From NCBI GenBank assembly GCA_004026145.2, contig CP034986.1:18094933-18158932 (forward strand): DNA of 64,000 nucleotides. Reading direction: 5' to 3'. How positions within the stretch are numbered: position 1 is the first letter of the stretch; each line of letters begins with the position of its first letter. Made by a program: the position numbers and the translations under genes. The notes below the pieces were generated by a model. The model saw only the letters and a program-made list of their open reading frames with translations, made no database searches and had not been told where the DNA came from. Shown here piece by piece: positions 1 to 9,716 of the stretch. This stretch comes from Takifugu bimaculatus (lineage: Eukaryota > Chordata > Actinopteri > Tetraodontiformes > Tetraodontidae).

Positions 1-1275
1 CTGCTTTTCCTAAAACGGATTAAACGCTGTGATATCAATTTGGAAATTACCTCCCCAACCAAACTGAATCAAATCGTCAACCAGGTCATTAAAGTGTTCA
101 TAGAAATAGGGCAAGAGACTCCTCTATTACACAAAAACAGAGAAGATGTAACAAAATGGGATCTGGCATCCTTCACCAATGTCTCATCAGAGGACGAGCT
201 TAAAACTTCAATCCAGCATGAACACCTAGAGCTGCTGAATGACATCACTTCACTGTTGGTTGATGTTTCTGACTATTCTTTTAAGATAAGATCTGAAAGC
301 TATTTGGAATTGCGAAGTATAGCAGATGGACCTTCTGCTTTACGCTATTTTCATTCCAAGTGGTTTCTTAAAGTGTGGATATGCTGCATGTTGCAGAGGC
401 TGAAGAAGAAATACCCTCAGGATACCAAGGCAGTTAAAATGGAGATTGTTGATTCTATCATTGAGGGCCTTATATCTGCATTTGTGGATGTTGAAAATCA
501 AGAAACTGGAAATGTAAATTCTTTACTGATGAAGTTCACAAAGTTCCCCTGTGACAATGTCCTGGAACTAACAGAAACTCTGAGGGATCTCGTGTTCCAG
601 CATGCACTCACAAAGCAGAGCCAGGAGTCCGCTTGGGAGAAAGAGTTTCAGAGGAAATGGTCTGATCCTAACCCAGAGAGTGGCATTGGCATTGATACAT
701 GGAGAAATGCATGTGTCTGTATTGTCATCTTGAACTGGTTCCACAACAGTCTGGCTGAGGAGAGTGTACCTCAGATCAGAGATGTTGTGCAGAGTCAACT
801 GCAAACCAGTGCTCCAGAGCACGAATCTGCCAATCCAGTAAACTCAGAATGTGATGAAGCTGCAGATTGGCAGGATTTCAGCAAAGTGTATATCAGACTT
901 TTTCTGGAAAAGGCAGTTTTCCACATTTACAGTGACGCAAAGGTGATGGCCAGGAACAGAGACAAAGTCATTGACGGTCTATTTGCAAAGATATGGCCCA
1001 AAGTCAAGTGCGAAAAAATATATGTCACTGATAGAACTTTTCGAAGCTTTGACAGAGCGATCCACCGTGGGCTTTGCAGAGGGAACACGATTGTAGAAAC
1101 GTTGCATTTCATGAATACTCTGGATCCACTGGTTGTGGATTTTATGATTTCCTTCATCAGAAAACGACTCATGACGCCACCAGAAGAACAGCATCCTGTG
1201 GAAAGAATTTTCTCAACCTTGGGCCATCAGCTCAGCACACTCTTCACCCCCACATCTTTTTTTCATAGGCAGTGA
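1..1275 (+). CDS. Uncharacterised protein, 3' part of gene, open to the left edge
   Basis: The frame is open from base 1 to the TGA at 1273-1275, about 424 codons, so the true start lies outside the window. Codon usage and the uninterrupted frame look like one large terminal exon. There is no signal peptide, membrane segment or catalytic motif that I recognise. The protein is helical-looking, rich in Lys, Glu and Leu, and cytosolic in character. Two stretches resemble each other (nt 358-480 and 874-990): each has Lys-Val-Trp/Tyr-Ile, then a Tyr-x-Asp-x-Lys, then an Ile-x-Gly-Leu, which suggests an internal duplication. The segment at nt 985-1160 (Ile-Trp-Pro-Lys-Val, later Asp-Arg-Ala-Ile-His) reminds me of a fish-expanded uncharacterised family, but this is from memory only. 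Coding is well supported; function is unknown. Confidence 0.75.
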   Translation: MLFLKRIKRCDINLEITSPTKLNQIVNQVIKVFIEIGQETPLLHKNREDVTKWDLASFTNVSSEDELKTSIQHEHLELLNDITSLLVDVSDYSFKIRSESYLELRSIADGPSALRYFHSKWFLKVWICCMLQRLKKKYPQDTKAVKMEIVDSIIEGLISAFVDVENQETGNVNSLLMKFTKFPCDNVLELTETLRDLVFQHALTKQSQESAWEKEFQRKWSDPNPESGIGIDTWRNACVCIVILNWFHNSLAEESVPQIRDVVQSQLQTSAPEHESANPVNSECDEAADWQDFSKVYIRLFLEKAVFHIYSDAKVMARNRDKVIDGLFAKIWPKVKCEKIYVTDRTFRSFDRAIHRGLCRGNTIVETLHFMNTLDPLVVDFMISFIRKRLMTPPEEQHPVERIFSTLGHQLSTLFTPTSFFHRQ

Positions 1276-1883
1276 TCCAACATGTGCTTATTTCTTCAGT
1301 GCCCCCCTCATTCCAGGGACTTTGCTTAACTCAACAGACATGTTTGAAATAACTCACCTTCCTCAACTGAACAAACTGATTGATTAGGTGGTAAAAGTGT
1401 TTAAAGCAAATATGGACAGATTTCTTTCTCAGTCAGAAAACATGAAGATGATATTTGTATTTGTCACTTTGAAAGGATAAACAAGTGAATGTGGTCGAAC
1501 GCAACCATAATACAGCGCGACCCCATAGGGTGTTGGGAAAAATAAGATCAAGCACAATATAAGTTAATTATAATTGCTGGAAGCAAAATGCAAGCACTTA
1601 AGCATAAATCAGTTTGATGTATGAATTGTGATTTAACGTAAATATGTTCTGTGTCTTGATGGCTCCAGGAAAGCAGGAGTCTCAGAATCTGAATGTATGT
1701 TTTACCTTGTCTGTGTCATCTTGAAGGAAAGTAATTTAAAAGTTCGTGTCCAGTGTGTGAGGAGTCCTTAATGATGATGCTTGCTTGGCTGAGGCAGTGG
1801 GACAAAATGATTTCACTAATAGTCAATAAACCAAAAGAAAATATGAATAAAAGCCCCTTGAATAAATAGGATACATCATCTAC
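1276..1883 (+). other. 3' UTR / 3' flank of the left-edge gene
   Basis: AT-rich sequence follows the stop codon without further coding potential. AATAAA signals occur at 1825-1830, 1846-1851 and 1861-1866, a cluster that would fit polyadenylation about 600 bases after the stop. No transcript data are available to fix the end. Confidence 0.5.
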
Positions 1884-2199
1884 AGGTATCGCCGCCTTCA
1901 GAGCTGCATACTGACCTCCGACCCCGCTGAGCGACTCAACTTGACTCTAAAGGCAGCTTACTTTACTTAATATAATGTATTTCTGTATGTATTTTCTATG
2001 ATCTATACCTATTCTCTCTTCTGCCTGTCCTCCCCCTTCTCCTCTCTCTCTACCCAGCCCCCCCATCAGCAGGAGGGTCCCCCTACATGAGCCTGGTCCT
2101 GCTCAAGGTTTCTTCCTGTTAAAGGGGAGTTTTTCCTTGCCACTGTTGCTTGTTTTGATTGTAACAGACACTATATAAATAAAGATTGATTGATTGATA
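1884..2199 (+). repeat. Interspersed repeat R1, copy A (LINE/SINE 3'-tail type)
   Basis: This copy matches the inverted segment at 18141-18485 along its whole length. Shared landmarks are a polypyrimidine stretch, the block CTTCCTGTTAAAGGGGAG, the phrase CTATATAAATAAAG and a terminal run of TTGA/TGAT units. Such short-unit tails are typical of non-LTR retrotransposon 3' ends and the SINEs that share them. This copy lacks about 40 bases present in the 18-kb copy just before the tail. Confidence 0.7.
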
Positions 2200-2327
2200 C
2201 GTTACCCAAAGAACACCATGAACACAAAAGAAAAACAATCCGTCCCTTTACGCTACTTTAGTATAACAGGAAAATACAGTGCAGTTCAAAACAAAAAAAT
2301 GCATATATATATCTGATATATATCCAC

Positions 2328-2361
2328 CTCCCCATCTACCAAGCTTTTGGTAGATGGGGAG
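2328..2361. repeat. Perfect 15-bp hairpin with 4-nt loop
   Basis: CTCCCCATCTACCAA and TTGGTAGATGGGGAG flank the loop GCTT with no mismatch. The flanks are AT-rich and do not extend the palindrome. No run of T follows, and nothing indicates a terminator or a microRNA-sized arm. It lies between two repeat relics, so it may be a fold-back remnant. Confidence 0.8.
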
Positions 2362-2525
2362 CTTCACAACAAAGTCTGCCGAGGTCACCGCACAAATACA
2401 GCACCCAAGAAACTGAATAAAAAATCTGTCTTTATGAGTATATATGTCATACCACATACTGTACGTAGAAGCGAGGAATTCATGGCCTTCGCCAAACCTA
2501 TCAGAAACTTAAAATAAACAGGCCG

Positions 2526-2910
2526 ACCCTTCCCACCCTGGTCATGGACTGTTTTCCCCCCTCCCCTCAGGCAGGAGACTACGGTCCATTCGGACCAAAA
2601 CCTCCCGCTACATGAACAGCTTCTTCCCCTCTGCCATCAGGCTGCTGAACACCAAGTGACTTATCACTTAAGCACCATGTACGGCAGCCAGTCGGACTCA
2701 CGAACATCACATTACTCCTGCATTGACCTGCACTATTTCCTACTATTTATATATATACTGTATATATGTCTTATTTTATTTATCTTATTCTAATGTTGTC
2801 TTTTTTATGTTGAATGTCGCAGCGTCACACCAGGACAAATTCCTAGCTTGTGTAATACTGTGTATTACATGAACAATGGCAATAAACCTGATTCTGATTC
2901 TGATTCTGAG
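2526..2910 (+). mobile_element. 3' end of a CR1/Rex-Babar-type LINE
   Basis: A short frame ending near 2659 encodes the typical C-terminus of a LINE reverse-transcriptase ORF: an Arg-Ser-Ile-Arg-Thr-Lys-Thr core followed by Ser-Phe-Phe-Pro-x-Ala-Ile-Arg-Leu-Leu-Asn. A short 3' UTR follows, then AATAAACCTG and a tail of ATTCTG repeats ending at 2910. This layout matches Rex1/CR1-like fish LINEs. Only the last few hundred bases remain, as expected for 5'-truncated insertions. Confidence 0.75.
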
Positions 2911-3287
2911 ATACAACATAGCAATAGCAATAGGAAAAAATTGGAAAAAACAATGTAATAGGATCATTTTTGGTTATTGATAGGTTAGAAATTACTACAT
3001 GTATTTTTTTTAACTATGAGACATAGTGTTTGAGTCACAAACACCTGGGTCTTCTTGCAGCAGACATTTGCAAACAAGACTTTTCACACTGACTGAAACA
3101 ACAATGGTTATAGATTGCAACAATTACCAAAACTCCAGTGACTTATTTTTTTAAATCAGTGTGGAACTAACAGGCTCTAAAAAGAAGAGTCTTCCTCTGT
3201 TTTTTGGATGGAATGGAGCCTCAGGGAGTCCCAGCCCTGCCAGTCTGCTGATGAACAACACCTTGAAACAGCATTTGGCTTGAAATA
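2911..3287. other. Non-coding spacer
   Basis: AT-rich sequence between the LINE tail and the pogo-type inverted repeat. I see no gene, RNA or repeat structure in it. It ends in the TA dinucleotide (3286-3287) that would be the target site of the next element. Confidence 0.4.
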
Positions 3288-3780
3288 CCGTATTTTCACG
3301 ACTATAAGGCGCATCCGAAAACACTGAGATGTTCTCAAAAATCGACGGTGCGCCTTATAATATGGTGCGCCTTGTGTGTGGACTGAGTTCCAAAATCTGC
3401 TGTGTGCCTTTGGTGGGTGCACTACGGTAAACGCTCTGCCCATCGATTAGCGGCACACGTAAGCGTAAGGACCCCCTAAAATGGCGCCAGGTCAAGCGAC
3501 GCGCGTATGAGGCTTACTTTAAACTGCCGGCCCTCGAATATGCGGCTGAAAATGGCAATCGAGCAGCTGCAAAACATTTTAATTTAAATGAGTCCATGGT
3601 CAGAAAGTGGAGAAACAAGAAGTGAACCTGTGCCAAGTGAGGAAGACGAAGCTGAGTTTCCGCGGGGAACAAAGCAAGCTGGAAGAGCGAGTGGAACAGT
3701 GGGTTGTGGAACAGCGAACAACTGGAAACTACTGGAAACAACTACGTATGTCAAAGCGAGCATCATGTGGATGTAATAAA
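3288..3780 (+). mobile_element. Pogo-like DNA transposon, 5' half only (copy 1)
   Basis: It starts with CCGTATTTTCACGAC next to TA, the same terminus found at both ends of the element at 26333-28204. Subterminal GGTGCGCCTT motifs follow at 3348 and 3364. From 3288 to about 3570 it aligns closely with the reverse complement of the right end of copy 2. It then runs into transposase coding sequence that copy 2 has lost. No right terminus is visible; the element is cut off where Tc1-like sequence begins. Confidence 0.75.
3452..3780 (+). pseudogene. Pogo-like transposase, N-terminal fragment
   Basis: One frame reads a DNA-binding region of the Brinker/pogo type: Tyr-Glu-Ala-Tyr-Phe-Lys, Glu-Tyr-Ala-Ala-Glu-Asn-Gly-Asn-Arg-Ala, ending Glu-Ser-Met-Val-Arg-Lys-Trp-Arg (about 3455-3620). 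After a stop the homology resumes in another frame (3607-3720) with Val-Glu-Gln-Trp-Val, which looks like the start of the CENP-B-type helix-turn-helix. The catalytic DDE domain is absent. This is a dead fragment. Confidence 0.65.
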
Positions 3781-3792
3781 ATAACTCTTTAA

Positions 3793-4190
3793 GAAGGGTG
3801 AATGATCGTGGTTGACGATCACTTTAAAGGTTTAGTCAAATCAATTTGTAGAAAAACAACAGTAAAACGCCAAGCTATTTCTAATAAATTAAATTCTAAA
3901 TTAACAGCACTTCAATATGCTGTGTAGCTTCAAGAAAAACACTTTTCTTTGAGGGTAATCAGGGGGAAAAGTCTTTGATTTGCTAGTGAGCCTAACGATT
4001 GGCCTCTGGAGCAATGGAAGAAGGTCACATGGTCTGATGAGTCCAGATTTACCCTGTTCCAGAGTGATGGGGCAACAGAGGCAGATGAAGTGATGCAGCC
4101 CATACCTGCCTGTGGGGGCAGTGCTCTGATCTGGGGTGGCTGCAATTGCCCTGGTCCAGGTTCAGTAACATTATGGATTGACCTGACAGA
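3793..4190 (+). pseudogene. Tc1-like transposase remnant
   Basis: At 3990-4190 the frame reads Trp-Ser-Asp-Glu-Ser-Arg-Phe, then Gly-Gly-Ser-Ala-Leu-Ile-Trp-Gly-Gly-Cys. These correspond to the Tc1 family's W-S-D-E-S block, which holds the second catalytic Asp, and to the V-W-G-C block. Upstream, 3793-3900 keeps a weak trace of the helix-turn-helix (Arg-Val-Asn-Asp-Arg-Gly) with stops. The region between is deleted, and inverted terminal repeats are not visible. It abuts the pogo fragment, so one inserted next to or into the other. Confidence 0.6.
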
Positions 4191-4233
4191 CTCAGTTTTA
4201 GTTTTGCATACTGCAATTATTGTAATTTGCATG

Positions 4234-4380
4234 TTGGGGTTTAATTTTGTCCTTCCCCCTGGCCCTCCTTCCTGTATCAGGTATCTTCCTGTTAAAGGGA
4301 GTTTTTCCTTGCTGTTGGGTGGGGGGTGAGGTTGAATTACTGTAAAATTTTGATTGGAAGAGACAGTTAGGTATAGTTGA
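4234..4380 (+). repeat. Degenerate R1-type 3' tail
   Basis: Contains CTTCCTGTTAAAGGGAG, a shortened form of the R1 core at 2110-2140, followed by a G-rich interruption and a decayed version of the ATTTTGATTG...ACAG tail. It is clearly older than copies A and B. Confidence 0.5.
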
Positions 4381-7008
4381 AATGAATTAATATTTACTCC
4401 TGATACTCTTAATATTTACTCCTAATCCATTTTCAGGCCTTGCAATCATAGCCAAGAGCTAAATTACAAGCAACTAGGTGAAAAAATAAAAACAGCCCCA
4501 GACTAACGGGACAAAAGATTTACAGGTATGTTGCTACTAGTTGAACAAAGCTGATAACAGAGGGTCCTGTTTCCCTTTATACAAGCATCAGCAACATCAC
4601 AGTAAAAAGAGAAGAGGTGTAGATTGGCACTGGTGATGGAGACGATCACCTTCTTAACTGAAGCACCTTGAGGTCACAAAAAAGCTCTGACTTTATTGAA
4701 TTTTCTCCACCACCGAGTCAGAGCAATGGGTCCTAGCAGCATTGTCATCTGCCTCCGCGCGACATTAATAAGCCTCTGTGACAGGATGCTAACAGGGAAC
4801 ATTCAAAAGACAATGAAAAGTGCACTGCATTGTTTCCTCCATGAATGCGTATCTGGGCTCTGCAGCAACACTGGAGATGCGGTAGCAATGTTTAGCCTGA
4901 GGGCTTGCTGTCAGGTATTAAACAACACACGCATTCTCAAACAGCACTATTTTTAAATTCTCCTGTCAGTTTGCATCCTCTGAGCTAGTGCCACCAGAAT
5001 AACTATGGTAATTGTTTAATAAGTGCACTTTGCTCTGCTTCAAAGGAGGGATTTTTTTTTTTGCATTATTTATTTATTTATTTGAATGTGTATTTTTCCT
5101 CACCCCCGCCCAGTTCAAAGTTGTCATGATGCTGCTTAAATGGCTTTGGATCTGGAAGCTGCTTTTAAATGCAACAAAGAGAGCAAGGTTAGCACACAAC
5201 CATGTAAGTGCATAATTAAAACAAGGTTATCAAAGAGGAAAGTAAAGGACTTTGTCATATATTTGCCATTAAAAAGCTATAGGCTGCTATTGTCCTCCAG
5301 GCACTACAGATTGGGCACTGGTGTCAAGTGCTTAGGCACCAGCTAATATGCTTTAAATTATTCACTCTTTTAACACAAAAGCCCTTACAATGACATCCTA
5401 CATGTGTCTGCCAGGGAAGGTCGGATGACAATTTTATAAAATTTTATCATACTGTCCTTGGGGGGGCAACCGGGGTTGGGAGGCAAAAATCATTGGAGTT
5501 GCGTCTCTAATCGCTGCTTTCATCACGGTGGAGGGAGCATGAAGTTCACAGAGAAAGCAGTCTCTCCAAGCTGCTACCTACCTGCCATGCGGCATCTCCA
5601 GAGGCGCTGCTGGAAAGGAAAGATTTTTTTTTCCATTGTCATTCTTTTTGGCATGACAGACAAGCCATTGGCCCCGGCTAAGGAAGTAGAAACCCTAGGA
5701 GGTCTCTGTTGACTGGCAGTTAGTCGACAAGGTCATGATAGAAAAACTGGCGACGTGGCTCAGAGCTATGGCGTTAATCCCATCACTCTGCCTGCCTGCA
5801 TCCGCTTTTGACATTTCAGATGCTTGATGACATCACATCTGGCCCTCAGATAGAAGAAGCCTTAATGTTGCAGCATTTGTCATCTTTGATGAGATTTTAA
5901 GATTAACCCCCAAAACCTCAAGAGCGCAAAAGCCTTAAAATGGTTTACCCTTGACGAAATCCTTAAAATGCCACACAAGTGTGACCCTTGATGCAATTTA
6001 AAGAATCAAACACTTATCCTTATTGAAGTACCAAATCCAAACCCGTACTCCTCTCAGACTGCCTTACATCGCCTTAATAACTGCTGGAGAATTCCCCGTA
6101 TATGCCATCCTACCCACAGCACCTCTTGACAGAGTTGAATCAAATCTATATGGTTCAATCCTTTCTACCTAATGTTTCAAAAAAATCTAAATCTAAAATT
6201 TCTTTTAATCAAGCCCCCCACCCTGCATTGCCTATTCAGTGGATTGGTTAATGCAGTGCCCCCATTTTTAATTAATCATTTGGGATGCTGGTATATTTGA
6301 GGTAAAAGAGTGGCTGTTTTGCAAAGGGATCTGAGATACAAAATATTCATCTTTTGGCATGAGAGAGCACTTCTGATGAGCAATGACTCATCCGCCTACC
6401 TTGTCATGTCAAATTTTATAAAGAACGTAGACGTTTCATGAATAGATTCTCTTTGTCTCACCTATTCCTCTTTTCTAATTTCCCTCCCTCTTTAATGTCT
6501 GATTTAAACCACCAATGCAGATGGAATCAAGGAGCACGTGTGACACACCTGCAGCAGTTCCACAGTGCCTCCACATGGTAGACAGCGGTATGTCATCCCC
6601 TGATCACCTTTGCTAAGGAGGCGTAGTTCAGCCAGAGGGGCTTTGCTATATTTAATTAGGATGCTCTGCAAGTTGTGCCCCCACCACCCTTCCCCAATTC
6701 TCTTTTGATAGACAGCATGAATGTGCATGAACAGGAAGCAGCAATGGAGGCTATGATTATAGACCTCCCTGTGGTGCCGTGAAAGAGAGTCATTCCTCTG
6801 TAGAGTCAGCTGAAGAGGTGACAGAGATGGAGATGGACCACACAAACAATGTAGGCATTGTTCCTCACTGAAAACATCACTGTTCACATTGCTCAGCAGG
6901 CTTGATGTGACAGCCTTGAGTGTCAGAGGTGACTCAGTCACGTCTTTGCTCAAAGCTGCACTGATGAGGAGTCACCATAATGGGTAAACTCATGAACCAG
7001 TGCCATGA

Positions 7009-7033
7009 CCCCCCCCCCCCCCCCCCCCCCCCC
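7009..7033. repeat. Poly-C tract, 25 bases
   Basis: Uninterrupted C run. Its exact length is unreliable in any assembly. Confidence 0.9.
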
Positions 7034-8621
7034 ATCCCCCTTTGGCAGCTGACTATCTGCAAATTGATTGTGTTACAGTGGGCCAATATTAAAATGTGAA
7101 TCGCTGGCCCTTCCTGCCAACAGATGCAGCATTTAGTGTTTCCTAAGTTTAGCATGACCCCACGACCTTTCAAATAACAAGTCAGACAGTTACATTTTAG
7201 CATGATTTGTAAAGAGAATCTTTAAAAAAAGACAGCATGGTTAAATCTCAGTTCATTCTAAATGGGCCAATTAAAGGTTCTAGGAGTTCCAGATACAAAT
7301 GGTAGTCAGGGTGTCATTTATGGATGCAGCGACACATTACCGGCCTGAGACTTGTAACAATAGACGTGCTCTCTTGGCTGAATGCATAATTGTGTCACCT
7401 TTGCACCAAGATTTTATATTTTCGTAAAGTCTAAGTGTAAGGTTCTTTGCAACAGCAACCATTCAGTCTTTTTAAATATACCAAAGCAGCTGAAGGTATC
7501 AGCCATTTCATCAACTGTGAGATGTTCCAACACTCCCCCATACACATTTTAATGTTTGCACCCTTTGCCACCACTTAAATACATAAATACTACTGGAATA
7601 AATGCCGTGGTGAAGAGCTGAGTCTGTGTATTTCTAATTTCCTTTTTAATGGACTTCTATTACCAGACTTTTTCTAATTAAATTGATGATGGTCTGTTGC
7701 TTCTTAAACATTCTAGCTTCTATTGCACAATAGTAGAGAAGGTAGTTTTTCAGCATAAGACCCACTGATATACTAGAGACTAAGCTCTATTAGATGTCTT
7801 AATTAATAAATATAACTGACGGATGGATGGATGGACTGACTCATTTTGGGAAACATATCTATCCAGGGTCCACAAATGCACAAGTACAATAGCCTGTAGA
7901 AATCTTTCAGTAACTGTGAGACCCTTTTAATTAAAAGAAGCAACTTTTCAATGTAACCACAGACCCCCTCCAAAAAAATCCCCAACAGCTTCCATTTGAT
8001 AAAGTGCAGCAGCATCAAAAGATCAGAGACTGAAAAACAAAACCAAAAACCATTCAAGCATTTGAAGCAAAATCTTCATCATCTGCCCTGGACGGACTCT
8101 GACAGCTTCCTGTATCGAGCTGCACCACAGCAGATTAACTCATTTTCTCAAAGAGCACTTGGGTATCTTTATCTCTCCACGGGAAGCTTGAGCTCCTGCT
8201 GCGCTGCTCCTTTTCTAGAAGACGGCTTCTATAGCAGCAACAGGAAACTGTGGTAGAATAAAATAAATATTTACATCATTAACAGGACTTTTCTTCAGAT
8301 GGCTTCAGACCATTAGAGTGCCAAAAGAATTGAATTGTATGCAACCATGAACATGGTGGGGTTTTCATCCCTGCTTTGGTCTGTAATCGTTTGAAGGGAA
8401 ATGAAAGTGCTGTGATTCTTTTATTATTGAGAGCTCTGTCTCTTTTCCTCTTTTCGCTGTATGACATTTAGAAACCAAGAATAAACAGTGGCCCAACCCC
8501 CAAACACGCCAAAAGAAATAAAAATAAAAACAGATAAATCAAATCTGGCCAAAGCTTTCCAATATTGATACACCTGACCAACTAATAACAACAAAAGAAA
8601 TATAATTTCAGCCAGAATAAG

Positions 8622-8762
8622 GCCCGTGTGTGTGTGTCTTTGTATTTACTACATACTGAGTACCAAAATACTCATTTTATTAGCATAGTGAGGACATTTA
8701 GGATGGTCTTCAAAACTGGTTAGTTGGTCACCACAAAGACATAAATACAAGGATGGGTTAAA
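8622..8762. repeat. Possible interspersed fish repeat
   Basis: A GTGAGGACATTT block and a GGTCACCACAAAGACATAAA block lie about 35 bases apart, after a short GT run. This resembles a repeat I have seen often in fish DNA (recalled, not searched). No second copy was found in this window. Confidence 0.3.
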
Positions 8763-9704
8763 CTTATTTAATCAATTAGACCTGTTACTAGATACTTTAC
8801 ATTTTTTGTTAATTTCAAGGGAAAAAGACAAGACAAGAGGAGTAAATCAAGGTCAAAATTCTTTCCTGTCAGTACTGAAGCAGCATTTGCCAGCAATAAA
8901 TCAAAAAGAACCTACCAAGATTGTCTTGACATCTTTGTTATAAAGGATTCTTTAGGTTTACTCCTGCATGTCCTTTGATTGCAGCTTTTTTTTCCATTCT
9001 TTTAATCTGCGGAATCACTTGGGCAAGTGTGCGCTACCACATTGCTTTTTCCCCCTCATGTTCACCTGTCCAGGGCAGTTGTCAGGTGTATTATTTACAT
9101 GGACGTGACTAAATAACAATGCTTGCATCTGGCGTATAACATAATAAACTAATCACATTGACATGTGTTTCTCTTTTCAACAAGTAGCTTCATGCAGCAC
9201 AGGCGCATCATTTATTGCACATCGTAGTCTTCACTGTGGATGTTTTCTTGTATGTTTTGCATATGTGACAGCATCATGACAATGATATCTAGATTATTTG
9301 CTTCCAAAACAGGTGTATTGGTGTGGAACCATGTCTCACCATGCCTAGTTCAAAAGTGTCATCAGGAGTGTATGTTTGCCGTTCAGGATTAATAATAATA
9401 GCATTCAGAGATTTCGGCTTCCTTGGTGGAAAACCCTACACATCTATGATGCCGCTGCAGACACAACATTATTAGGAATATGTTCGCGCCACACACAGGC
9501 TTCAAATGAAGATGATTTTGGCTGTTCCATGGTGCATCCGCTGACATATCATTAGACACTGATTCAAAATGCCGTGCATTGCCTTTGACCTTTGGGGATT
9601 AGTCTCTACTCATCTTTGTAAACCGCAGGCCTGCACAATATGTCTTTCATGCCACTCTGGGCTTTCCGGGCCTTATCGGTTAGAGTGCAGAATAATTTTG
9701 AGGC

Positions 9705-9716
9705 GGGGGGGGGGGG
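9705..9716. repeat. Poly-G tract, 12 bases
   Basis: Uninterrupted G run in non-coding sequence. Confidence 0.85.

Noticed and set aside
6504..6953. 149-codon minus-strand frame
   Set aside because: No domain or conserved pattern; partly opposite other short frames. The DNA might be conserved non-coding, but coding is unsupported.
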